Below are positions 52,307 through 61,499 of a DNA stretch of 64,000 bases, piece after piece. Source of the stretch: Arctopsyche grandis (lineage: Eukaryota; Arthropoda; Insecta; Trichoptera; Hydropsychidae); the NCBI RefSeq assembly GCF_051622035.1, contig NC_135365.1:12876001-12940000 (forward strand). Direction: 5' to 3'. The position numbers and the translations under genes are program-made. Every line of letters begins with the position of its first letter. Positions within the stretch are counted from its first letter, which is position 1. The notes under the pieces were generated by a model, which saw nothing but the letters and a program-made list of their open reading frames with translations, ran no database searches and had not been told where the DNA came from.

Positions 52307-52386
<80 letters not shown>
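52307..52386. repeat. (TA)n array
   Basis: About 38 TA units next to the hAT remnant end. Confidence 0.97.
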
Positions 52387-52388
<2 letters not shown>

Positions 52389-52917
52389 TTTTTTTTGGTT
52401 GAATTCGAGGGTATTTAAGACTTCTCATTACGATTTCAAATTCACGCAAACCTAATACGAAAAGCTATTTCCTGGGTGAGGTAATCATTTAAATCTACAT
52501 AGTACCTACATACATACATACATATATATGTACATTATATAATACAAATAAATGTAAAATGATATTACATTCATCTGGCTCTTTCTCGTACATTTATATG
52601 GCATTTTAATAAAGGTCTTTAGCGTGCTGTGTGTGAGCCTGATTACTGGTTGTACTACCTAAGATATTTTGTGAAAATTTCATTTACTATGTATTACATG
52701 TACTTTTTGAATTTAATGTACTATATATATATACCGTAGTGGTCTATAAAAAAATGTCCACTTTCAAATTACGGTAAATGCAGATATACTTTTTTTGGGG
52801 GCTGGGGATTTGTTCAAAGCCCTTTTGTTTTATGAATATGATCCTTTGCTTTTATTTATGTCAATTTAGTCGTGATTTTTGGCTCATTCACATCACGGCG
52901 TGCTGTTTACTAAAATT

Positions 52918-53960
52918 ATGCTAAATTATCCTAAACAGACCGCGGCGCAAAAAATCAAAATTTCGGCTATGGCTTCGAAACAAGTCAGCCCCCGATCTAT
53001 CGCTAGTCAAGTTGGATGCAGCAAAACATCAGTGCTCAAATATATCAATATTAAATCAAATCCTACATCTCCAGAACGGAAAAAGGTCCAGGAACACCAA
53101 AAAAGATGACAATTACTGAAGATCGACTTTTGAAGTGTTCCTATGTTCATAACGATTAAAATCTGCCGTGGATATCAGATTGGAGTTTATAGCGGCTGGT
53201 GGTTTTGAAATAAGTGTAGAAAAAATGTGACATCGACCTCGTGAACGCGGTTTCTTTGCAAGAAGACCAGCAAAATACTCATTCCCTACCAAAAAAATGC
53301 TTTTGCAGCGTCTGAAATGGGCCAAAAAATATGAAAATTGGACGCTAAGTGATTGGCAGAATGTGATCTCGGATGAGAGTAAATTCAATTTATTCGGGTC
53401 TGCTGAAATGCGGTATGTGAGACGCAGAACTGGGGAACGTCTTAGTGACGAATGCTTTTTGCCAACGGTGAAGCATCCTGCAGGATAGATGGTCTGGGGA
53501 TGTTTCTCTTACTTTTGTGTGGGCCAGTTGGCTTTTATTGACGGAACGGTAAACGTTTACAAAAATATATTAAAAATGAACCAGTTGCCATCTATTGAAA
53601 TGCATTGCGCGTATGAAACACAGAGCGTTTTCTAGGACGATTCTGTAACCGTGTCATCGCACTAAATCCGTATGTTTATAATTTTTTAAATACTTTATAT
53701 CCCAGGTTACATTTTAAATGCAAAAATATTTTATAAATTAAATGTTATTATTTTTACGCGAAACAGTTTATTAAAAGAAATGGAATTTTGACGCTAGAGT
53801 GGCTGAGTAATAGTTCTGACTTAAGCCCGATTAAGAACTTGTGGGGCATAATGGGGTCAAAAGTGAATAGAAATAAGCCCACTTGTAAATACCAGCTTAT
53901 AAAAACATTAGAAAAAAAATGTGGTATGTCGAAATTACAAATGATTGTTTAAAAGTATTA
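52918..53960 (+). pseudogene. Tc1-like transposase, frameshifted and catalytically dead
   Basis: Three pieces. (1) 52918-53108: N-terminal helix-turn-helix (KQTAAQKIKISAMASKQVS, SIASQVGCSKTSV). (2) In another frame, 53240-53585: LQRLKWAKKYENWT, SDESKFNLF with the first catalytic Asp, GERLSDECFLPTVKHPAG, a TAG at 53486-53488, then MVWGCFS. (3) 53782-53930: LEWLSNSSDLSPIKNLWGIM, where the family's catalytic Glu in P-I-E-N-L-W is Lys. The middle catalytic Asp region is replaced by ~190 bp of unrelated AT-rich sequence. Inverted ends are not obvious. Confidence 0.85.
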
Positions 53961-53999
53961 GTGCAATCATAACATATGCATAGATAAAGTCATGGGTTG

Positions 54000-54564
54000 G
54001 TCACATCCGATTATTCGTCTCTATAACTGTAATCAATTCAGCTGCAGTCGTGGGTTGGTCACAATAAAATCGTGGGTTGGTCACATCCGAGTTTTTTACT
54101 TTATCTATGTACGTAGTAACAATAGATGAAGTTTTGTGATCATGCAAAAATTCGAACTCGAGATTTTGACTGATTCGAACTCAGAATCGATCACTGATCA
54201 CATTTTCATGATCTAGAAAAAATGTGTGTGTGTGTGTGTCTGTGTATTTTGGGGATTTTTTGAACACCGTTAGTCCTATCGAACTGAAACTTAGTATCGG
54301 TTACTGAAATTTTTATCGACACGACGTAAATTTTTTTCAGGTTTTTAAGTTGACCGGAAATGGTACCTCCCCTTATAGGTGTCCTCTTTTTTTAAGTTTT
54401 TGAATTCAATTATGTCCCAAACCACTAACTAAATCGGACAAATTTTTTTTTACATATGATATAAATAATAATCTTTATAACCTTACATCTTTTAAATATT
54501 TTTATCTGAACCGGAAGTAGTACTTTTATTTTAATTTACCTTCCCTTGATACGATGAAAGTTTT
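54000..54564 (+). repeat. Dispersed repeat P, copy 2
   Basis: Contains CGTGGGTTGGTCACA repeated three times with variation (53992-54087), TTTGTGATCATGCAAAAATT, a (TG)n run, GAACTGAAACTTAGTATCGG and CGACACGACGTAAATTTTTT. Nearly identical to 63613-64000 and, in reverse, to 6826-7104. No coding frame; element type unknown. Confidence 0.8.
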
Positions 54565-54645
54565 CCACTAGGTCCATCGATGAAAATTCAAAATTTGCAT
54601 TTTTCGCTTCGGTCTACTGTACATGTACGTACATATGTACACATG
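54565..54645 (+). repeat. ~80-bp direct repeat, left copy
   Basis: Starts CCACTAGGTCCATCGATG and ends GTACACATG. It matches 56261-56349 with a few substitutions and an 8-bp insertion. The pair brackets the palindrome plus Jockey/hAT compound, possibly an unusually long target duplication. Confidence 0.85.
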
Positions 54646-54646
54646 C

Positions 54647-55022
54647 GGTCTCCGTGACGAGCCCGAATGTGAAACGCCGGAAAACGCAAATATCGGAAGG
54701 CAAAGATCGAAAATCGAAAGATCTTAAGTCGAAAGATAAAAAAAAAGGGTGCATGGTAAACGGTACATACTCACTTAATTTGCGCGAGCAGGATACAACA
54801 GAAACATGAGGAACAAGCTTTTCCTCCCGTATTAATGTGCGCGCGCAGAATACGGGAGGAAAAGCCTGTTCCTCTTGTTCCTGTTGTATCCTGCTCGCGA
54901 AAATTGTGTGAGTATGTACCGTTTACCATGAACCCTTTTTTTTGATTTTTCGATTTTCGATCTTTGCCTTCCGATATTTGCGTTTTCTGTATAATTTAAC
55001 ATTCTGGCTCGTCACGGAGACC
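54647..55022. mobile_element. Long palindromic MITE (copy M3, 376 bp)
   Basis: Ends GGTCTCCGTGACGAGC and GCTCGTCACGGAGACC. Outer arms of ~90 bp (AAGATCGAAAATCGAAAGAT words) are followed by inner arms (GTGCATGGTAAACGG, GAGCAGGATACAACAG, TTTTCCTCCCGTATT) that are also inverted about a GTGCGCGCGC centre near 54838-54847. The whole element is therefore almost one palindrome. No coding capacity. Confidence 0.85.
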
Positions 55023-56252
55023 GGTTCAGAATACATCTTATATCTATTTTAATAGCTACTGATCTACTGATCATTTTCTATTTTAAAATTTTAATTTAAT
55101 TTTGTTAGTAATCCTAGTACTATATTATTATCATGTTAATATGTACAGCGTAATAGAAAAAGAGCTCAAAAACCTATTTACAATTATTATCATGTTAATA
55201 TGTACAGCGTAATAGAAAAAGAGCTCAAAAAGCTATTTTCAATTCTTATAAATGATCATAATACATCTAATACATAATATTAATTAAAGACTCTCTAAAG
55301 CCGATGACCTAAAGCAGATTGTGTTTAGGTAATGTGTGTTTATACTAGGGTTTCTGATTTCCCGGACTGTTTCAATTCCCGGGATTCCCGGGATCCCGGG
55401 AAACAATACATAATATATCTATTAACTTGAAAAAATGTAAATATAAAAGTGAACTTATTTAAATTAGCTTTTTAAAAATACTAAAATATTTAAATGAGAA
55501 TCCGAAAGTATAATTCTAGATTTGGTACAAAAATTTCCAGCAATGGTAAAAACTCTTTAAGTTTCGGTCGAAGTTGGTTTTATTGTTTAAATTTAAATTT
55601 AAAGAGACGAAAACAATTTTTAATAACCTCTTCTTGTTTTAAATCATCGGTTTTTTCTCCTGTCAGCATGTACATATGTATATTTTAATTTCTTTTTTAA
55701 AGTCGATGCTATTTTGTATATTCGTCTTTGATAATTCCTTATTTAATTTTCCATTGTGGAATCGTCAATACAAGAAGGATATACTCGCTTCATAATAATT
55801 TCACCGTAGGATATAAATTCGCTTTTATTGCAACATTTAAATAATGTTTTGTTCAGTATAAAATCAGAATTATTTAACATTTGCTTAAAAAAATCAGTTT
55901 TATGCTTTTTCTTTCTTCGATTTTAATTTTTGAGAATATTTTACGATTCTTTGTGTATTTGATTTATTATTTCCCTTCGTGCAGTCGTGAAAATGTTGTA
56001 TGTTTTCAAGATTTTTTTAAATCCAATTCCCGGGATTAAAGATAAGAATTCCCATGACACGGGACAACAAAAATTTCGTGAATTCCCGGGAATGTCTGTC
56101 CCGGGTCGACCCGGGTCAGAAACCCTAGTTTATACCTGAAGGGTATAGACATTTTGTTGTAATCACAGAGACTCTTCAAAAGTGTGTTAGTATGGTTATT
56201 AGTGATTCTGTCATAGAATCTACTGGTTAGTTTGTTAGTAATGTCTGTAACA
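55023..56252 (-). mobile_element. 5'-truncated Jockey 3' fragment, reverse, split by hAT
   Basis: 55030-55345 and 56136-56252 are the reverse complement of the end of ORF2 plus the 3' UTR of the full-length Jockey (about 23680-24056), with many substitutions. A 59-bp unit of the 3' UTR is tandemly duplicated (55124-55182, 55183-55241). The truncated 5' end abuts the right copy of an ~80-bp direct repeat (56261-56349). No functional frame. Confidence 0.85.
55346..56127. mobile_element. hAT element with 8-bp TSD inside a Jockey 3' fragment
   Basis: 782 bp with perfect terminal inverted repeats TAGGGTTTCTGA / TCAGAAACCCTA and a perfect 8-bp duplication GTTTATAC (55338-55345 and 56128-56135). 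Subterminal regions are rich in CCCGGG words (TTCCCGGGATTCCCGGGA type) at both ends. The interior is AT-rich, with a 64-codon frame at 55494-55688 that I cannot relate to a transposase. It splits the reverse-oriented Jockey 3' fragment. Confidence 0.88.
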
Positions 56253-56260
56253 AACTAGGT

Positions 56261-56349
56261 CCACTAGGTCCATCGATGAAAATTCAAAATTTGCATTTTT
56301 CGCTCCGGCCTACTGTACATGTACGTACATATGTATATATGTACACATG
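56261..56349 (+). repeat. ~80-bp direct repeat, right copy
   Basis: Second copy of the block at 54565-54645, with TATATATG added near its end. It continues into unique sequence leading to the GC-rich gene start. Confidence 0.85.
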
Positions 56350-56553
56350 GTCATAGATTGAAATGTAATATTCTGTGGTGCGAGTGATGCACAATTTGCA
56401 CAGTTGCACCGCTCCGGGAGGGAGTGCGGAGGGCCGGAGGGTTGTGGGGTGGGTGGTAGGGGGTGAGTGGAGGCTCTGCGTGAACTGAGCATGCGCACAT
56501 GTTGCAGTTGACGTGTCGGTAGGTGTCGCTGCAGAGGCAGGGCGCAAAGGCTG

Positions 56554-56606
56554 AGGCAAAGGCAAAGGCAAAAGGCAAAGGCATAGGCAGAGGCAAAGGC
56601 AAAGGC
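56554..56606 (+). repeat. (GGCAAA)n hexamer array
   Basis: About eight imperfect tandem copies of GGCAAA with GGCATA and GGCAGA variants, inside the GC-rich block just upstream of the Ly6-type start codon. Every reading frame through it is low complexity, so it is unlikely to be coding. Confidence 0.8.
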
Positions 56607-56777
56607 AATGGCGGCGCGCTTGCGGCGCTGTTGAGGTGGCGCTATGCGGAGCGGCAGACGAGCGGCTCCGCCCCGGGGCTTCCGCACCCCCTGCACCCGC
56701 ACCCGCACCCCTCGCCCTCGCCTTCGCCCCCACACCTGCACCTCCACCTGCACCTGCGTCTGCGCCCCCTCTCTGAG

Positions 56778-56844
56778 ATGCCCCCGGCGCCGCTGCCACT
56801 GGTGCTGCCTCTGCTGCTCGCGCTCATCTACCACCAAGACTGCG
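56778..56844 (+). CDS. Ly6/uPAR-type secreted protein, exon 1 (signal peptide)
   Basis: First coding exon of a predicted secreted or GPI-anchored three-finger protein. ATG at 56778 opens 22 codons plus one base; residues 6-17 (LPLVLPLLLALI) form a hydrophobic signal-peptide core, although the n-region lacks a positive charge. The exon ends at a strong donor (CG|GTACGT, GT at 56845). The leftover G joins CT at 61321 to make an Ala codon, so the phase-1 intron fits exon 2 exactly. The frame is open upstream to 56523 but has no ATG there, so 56778 is the chosen start (G at -3). Two ATGs in another frame lie upstream: 56608, a stopped 8-codon uORF, and 56644, a longer frame overlapping this start. 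The exon sits at the 3' edge of a GC-rich, CpG-rich block typical of a promoter or 5' UTR. The exon is inferred from splice signals and frame only. Confidence 0.72.
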
Positions 56845-57034
56845 GTACGTACCCACACCACCCACCACCCACCTCCCACCCACCCTTTGTTTAGTTTGAG
56901 GTTATCTTCACACCACTCTTTAAAATCAATGCCTGACTTGCATTTCGTAGCGCCACCAACAATTTGAATCAGGGCTGAGAAAGTGTGTACTCCAACTCTC
57001 CAACATTTTATTCCAATAAATTTCTATATACATA

Positions 57035-57035
<1 letters not shown>

Positions 57036-57102
<67 letters not shown>

Positions 57103-57105
57103 CCG
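57036..57105. repeat. (TA)n plus T-run
   Basis: About 26 TA units followed by 16 T, in the Ly6-type intron. Confidence 0.95.
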
Positions 57106-57350
57106 GACTTATAAATACAATGAAAATCGAACAATTTTTAATTCATCACATACATACATACACACACTTCTATGTAGATTTGAGATCCTTTCAATATCAA
57201 ACCTAACCTAACTTAACCTTTCACACTTTGCATATGTCAAATTATATTTATTTGAATCGAATGCAATCCTTCGGTTTCTTGTTATTATAAACTTTCTATA
57301 CGTGTGTATAAAAGGCTTATTTCGTCACATACGCTGTTCAGCTATTGTTG

Positions 57351-57352
<2 letters not shown>

Positions 57353-57397
<45 letters not shown>
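57353..57397. repeat. (CA)n array
   Basis: About 22 CA units. Confidence 0.95.
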
Positions 57398-57398
<1 letters not shown>

Positions 57399-57589
57399 AC
57401 AGTCAGTACGCATGCGCTGACGTATTGTTTTATTATATTTTATTTGTTATTTTGTTTTTGTAATTCTCCACCATACTGGGCAGTTCATTGTTCAAGTTCG
57501 TGTTCAAATAAGAAGAGACGAGTTCGATAATTATTTCAGTGATCTTTTCACTCAAGTGCACAAATGTGCGCATGTATTGTATAATGTAA

Positions 57590-57839
57590 TCCAATATATA
57601 ATTTCGAAAGAGAATTTGTATGTAAGTATGTAAGGTTCGGGTGGTAGAATCCGTGACGTTAAATTTAATAAAAAAGCAAATGAATATTCAAATAAGTTTG
57701 AATAAAATAAGACTATTCAAATAAATTTAAATACAATAAGACTATTCGAATAAATTTAATAAAATGTTTCCTATAAAGATTGGCCATGCTTAAGCGGTTT
57801 ATATTACAAATACCGAGCGAAGCTGTTTAAAACCACTAG
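57590..57839 (+). mobile_element. Helitron-like copy H5, in Ly6-type intron 1
   Basis: Starts TCCAATATATAATTTCG after an A and ends AAAACCACTAG|T, with ACCGAGCGAAGCTG before it. About 250 bp, non-coding. Confidence 0.7.
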
Positions 57840-57857
57840 TGTTTATCTTGTAATATA

Positions 57858-58570
57858 AACAGTAAACAAAGTGGTCACGGGTTCGATTCCCACTGGTTGC
57901 TGCTGGTCAGACAATTTGTGCATGAACAATTTAGTTCGTTTGTCAATTTGTTGTTTTGTGTATGTATGTACACTGTACCTGGCCAGATTGGATTATATAT
58001 GAACAAACTATTCTGTTCATGAACAATATACTGTGATCAAAAGCATAGACTTGTGGTTAGCATATAATGCTTTCGAACATAGTGATCACGGGTTCGAGTT
58101 CTACTGGTTGCTGATTTCTATTAATGCTGCAAATTTGTATAAACAAATTTGTTGATTGTATACATAGCAGCGTGGAATAGTGGTTAGCGTATTATGCTTT
58201 AGAGCAGAGTGGTCACGGTTCGATACCCACCAGTAGCTGTTGGTTTTGACTTTGGTTTGTGATCGACCGTTTCCTATCGGAGTTTGCCAATTTTTCTGAT
58301 TTTCATTGAAAGGGCTTCTGCAAATTGGTATCTCTTTTCAATCTCTCTTGCAAATCTCAAGCTATTCAGCGTCTTGAAGTTCGCCAATTTCTATAATAAA
58401 ATGCTGCAAAAATTTCTCCGTATATGTCACTGTGGATGATGATGTATGAATCCACATTGTATAAAATGCTTGTAGTATTTGTATTACTGTGTTGTATCTG
58501 TATTAGTAAACTCGTGGCTTTGGAGCGATCTGTAAAGGGAGTGTACATGTTCGATGGAAATAAAAATTAA
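57858..58570 (+). mobile_element. Tandem SINE heads plus one full SINE (Ly6-type intron)
   Basis: Three heads in a row, each with a B-box: GGTTCGATTCC near 57881, GGTTCGAGTTC near 58091, GGTTCGATACC near 58218. The last carries the whole body and 3' half to GATCTGTAAAGGGAG. Its A-box region is AGTGGTTAGCGTATTATGC. All point the same way as the gene. Confidence 0.75.
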
Positions 58571-58879
58571 ACTTGCCATCTATAATGTTTACAATGCTCT
58601 GTACAATGTTTAACAATATATATTGTATGAAATATATATAATTTATGTATTAAAAGTATGAATTTATTAATCTTTATAGTACACTCGTCACACTGGAGTG
58701 ATCAGAAATGACGTGTGCATGATTGATGAACAACAAATAAATAAAACGGCCTAGCCTCTGTTGTGTCATATCGTTTTTGAAGAAATGTCAATGTCCGGTT
58801 TTGTTTTAAAATATTTATTTTCATAGAAATTTGCCTACCCTTTTACTGTTGTATTATATATCATGAGTCATTTCAATTT

Positions 58880-59460
58880 CAATTAACGGTCGGAAATTCG
58901 CACAATCAACGCCCGCGCGAAATTGCATGGTTCGATACGAATATACTAATTTAAATATTTCCTTTATAATGCAAAATGTGGGGGAGGCTGTAATGCCAAA
59001 TATGCAAATTTTCCCCTTCGCCGTTTCCGCTTCCTCGGAAAAACTCGCTCTGCGTCATCCCGTACTACCCAATGCTATTTGCGTCTCGCTCTCTCGCGAT
59101 AAACATTCATCACCCCGAGAAGGAAATTTGCCATCTGACCAAAAACCGACCCGACTATCTATCTGGGTCACTGGGATGCGATGACGATATTATACATAGT
59201 CACGTACGTATATGTATAATAGCACAATATAATATATGTAATATGTACAAGCATTTTAGGGCACGTCCGCATGCGGTGTGAACGCACTCTAATATCAGAT
59301 CGTTTCAAAAACGAATGGCACTTTCAATTAAAAACCCATTATATTTATACTGCAGCTTTTGGGTGGAGTCCTTTATCAATGAGTCATGCAATTTGGGGCT
59401 CTAGATCGGACGCTTTTCATCCGTTTGTGCGGAAAAACCCATGTAGTTGTTGAGTGAGTT
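58880..59460. other. Non-repetitive island in Ly6-type intron 1
   Basis: A stretch of mixed composition without the TATGTA-type simple sequence or transposon ends seen around it. It contains runs such as ACTCGCTCTGCGTCATCCCG and a long GC-balanced segment. Open frames of 60-85 codons occur but resemble no family. An intronic enhancer is possible; this is inference from composition and position only. Confidence 0.3.
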
Positions 59461-60158
59461 TTTTGCAAGAAGCAAGGGAGATTCACTGCACTCAATCTAA
59501 TTACTAAATAATGGATTCAACGAAAGTTTAACTCTTTTTAATGGTATATACATACTATGCTTTCAAATCGATAATACTCATCAGCTGAAGTAGCTTTGAA
59601 TTGAAGTGTCTGAAGCCAAATATATATGTATTATACATACTATATATGCTGGGAGAAGTTTTTTTTAATTGTATGCTCCAAAACTTTGCTCCTCCTTTTA
59701 TTTTTTCCTCATTATTAACGTGAAGCATGAACTTCTTCTTCTACTTGTTTCAACAAGGTGAGCCTGCAGTAGATTTGTCTGCTGTATTTAAAACTTAGGT
59801 TAGATTTTTTTACGGAAATGGAAAAACCAAAGTTGCGGCGTTACTCAGATTTATTTGTTTCGAATTATCAGAAATTGTTTTGACCTATTTTTTCTGGTAG
59901 CCTGCGCTCATCATTATTTTCATAATTGAATGTTATATATGAGTGGAATTTTGATCTTCTCTCATCCATTTGAACCTCGCAGGGGTGTTTCGTATTTGCG
60001 GCTGGTTCTTATACATATATTGGCACTGGCTGTAGATGCAAGACATTCCCTACTTTTTATTTTATTATTTGATATTTTTACTTTTAATTATAATACTATT
60101 GTTTTTTTATGATTATGTATAAATATATTTTTGTCTGGTGTATACATATATTTATATT

Positions 60159-60196
<38 letters not shown>

Positions 60197-60229
60197 TATA
60201 TACATACATATATACATATATGTATATGA
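59461..60229. other. Intron DNA, nothing recognised
   Basis: AT-rich; (TA)n/(CATA)n tract at 60160-60230. Confidence 0.45.
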
Positions 60230-60420
60230 GGATGGCCTAACTGGTAAACCCTAATGCACCTTCCTGGCCAATTAGAAACAATGCAGCATTTTTATTTACA
60301 AGTCGTCGAATTACGAGACACTAAAAAACTCGAAACTAACGAGACATTTATGAATTTTTAAACTTCAATAAATTACATAAATTTTGTTGTACATAAATCA
60401 TACTCAAATAGTCGTGACCA
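60230..60420 (-). mobile_element. SINE tail, reverse
   Basis: GCCTAACTGGTAAACCCTAA, CCTTCCTGGCCAATTAG and AACAATGCAGCAT match the tail at 47575 in the same reversed order. Confidence 0.55.
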
Positions 60421-61124
60421 GAGAAATGTTATAATAATAGAAGTGCCTTTACGAATAAATAAATTGTGTCAATATTACGCGGTACATCTCCAAAACTACG
60501 CTAAAACGCACGGAATACAATCAGGATCATCATATATTAACTACAAAAATTAAAGTTTAATTTTGATATATATTTATTTACAATTTGAGTATTTTGGTGA
60601 TGTTGGGCTTTGATGGCCAATCCGTTTCTTTTCTCAATTGGCGGATTATTTTTATCCACTTCTTTGTATTTTTCTGTACTTGGGAACTCTTAATTAACGA
60701 TGTTTATATTAATTAAACTTAAATAATTGGTTATTAATATAATTGAGTATTCGGCGCCACAAAGAGAAATGTTTTTATATTTATTTAATAATAATATTAC
60801 ATTGTCAAACTACGATATTAATTGAATCATATGTTACTTAAATGATCAATTTACTTATAAACATGTATCCCATGTTGTTTATTGTGTGTTTTTGAATGCA
60901 TTGTGCAATTATTAACGATGCACTTGTCCATCTTACGAGTAATATAAACAAACAGAGAAGTTTTTATCGGACATATGTACGTCGAGCACCAAGCATCAAT
61001 ATGATATGACTGATGTTAAAATTATTTAGGAATGTCTGTGGACAATCCTCACTTGACAACAATATAACGTCAATATAACAATATCTGGTGGTGACATAGT
61101 AGGTACGATAGTTTTTAGCAAAGT

Positions 61125-61190
61125 TTATGGAGTAACCGTTTCAACAACGAAATCATAAAAAATTGCGAACTTTGATAGGAAAATTCCTCT
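61125..61190 (-). mobile_element. SINE body fragment, reverse
   Basis: CCGTTTCAACAACGAAATCA and TTGATAGGAAA match the reversed family body. Confidence 0.5.
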
Positions 61191-61320
61191 ATTTTTAACG
61201 AAGTTACTTTTCCACGAGATTTAAAAAATCGCCTCCAAACTCTCATGTCTTGTTTTCATTTTGAATGACCTAATACGTCAATTTTATACACAAGTATGAA
61301 CCAAATGTTGACGTTTTCAG

Positions 61321-61499
61321 CTGGAGGTCAGCTGCTGCAGACAAACAGTGTGCATCGCACTCCGGCTGCCGAGCGACCTGTCAACGACCTTTGGTGCTAT
61401 CGATGCCAAACTATGGACTCCAATGACCGGTGTGCAAATCCAAGATCCAACCACACGATCCTCACATACAAGTGCAAAGACGACAAGCGACTCTGCATG
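61321..61499 (+). CDS. Ly6/uPAR-type protein, exon 2 (first half of three-finger domain)
   Basis: Second coding exon, residues 23-82 of the predicted protein. It starts after a pyrimidine-rich acceptor (acgttttcag, AG at 61319-61320) and ends before a GTACAG donor (GT at 61500) in phase 0. Residues 23-45 are a polar linker. The Ly6/uPAR fold then begins with LWCYRC (Cys48, Cys51), Cys60 in DRC, Cys74 in YKC and Cys81 in LCM: five of the usual ten disulphide cysteines. Asn66-His-Thr is an N-glycosylation sequon. The C-terminal half, including the usual CC....CN end and any GPI signal, is not recognisable before 64000, so the gene must continue to the right. In insects the family includes secreted or membrane-anchored modulators of channels, receptors and septate junctions; the particular member cannot be named. 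This exon is GC-richer than its surroundings and has no stop or shift. Confidence 0.87.

Larger units (their letters stand above)
56390..56850 (+). promoter_or_regulatory. GC/CpG-rich 5' region of the Ly6-type gene
   Basis: A sharp GC-rich, CpG-containing block in AT-rich DNA, ending at the signal-peptide exon. It holds a GGCAAA-type hexamer array (56554-56606), a C-rich (CACCCG/CACCTC) tract (56690-56760) and three CACCTG E-box words (56733-56738, 56745-56750, 56751-56756). No TATA box is obvious. I read it as promoter plus 5' UTR; the transcription start cannot be placed. Two upstream ATGs (56608, 56644) in a different frame could dampen translation if they are in the mRNA. Confidence 0.5.
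56845..61320 (+). other. Intron 1 of the Ly6-type gene
   Basis: About 4.5 kb between a GTACGT donor and a pyrimidine-AG acceptor. It carries a (TA)n-T array (57036-57105), a (CA)n run (57353-57397), a Helitron-like copy (57590-57839), a tandem cluster of tRNA-type SINE heads (57858-58570), a non-repetitive less AT-rich island (58880-59460), a (TA)n-type tract near 60170-60230 and reverse-oriented SINE pieces (60230-60420, 61125-61190). No further coding exon is visible. Confidence 0.65.

Noticed and set aside
56284..56879. Minus-strand frames of 171 and 189 codons in the GC-rich block
   Set aside because: Low-complexity translations of the hexamer and C-rich arrays; the plus strand has the signal exon and donor.
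57862..57905. tRNA gene suggested by a good B-box
   Set aside because: No cloverleaf with paired acceptor stem could be drawn, and it belongs to the SINE head series.
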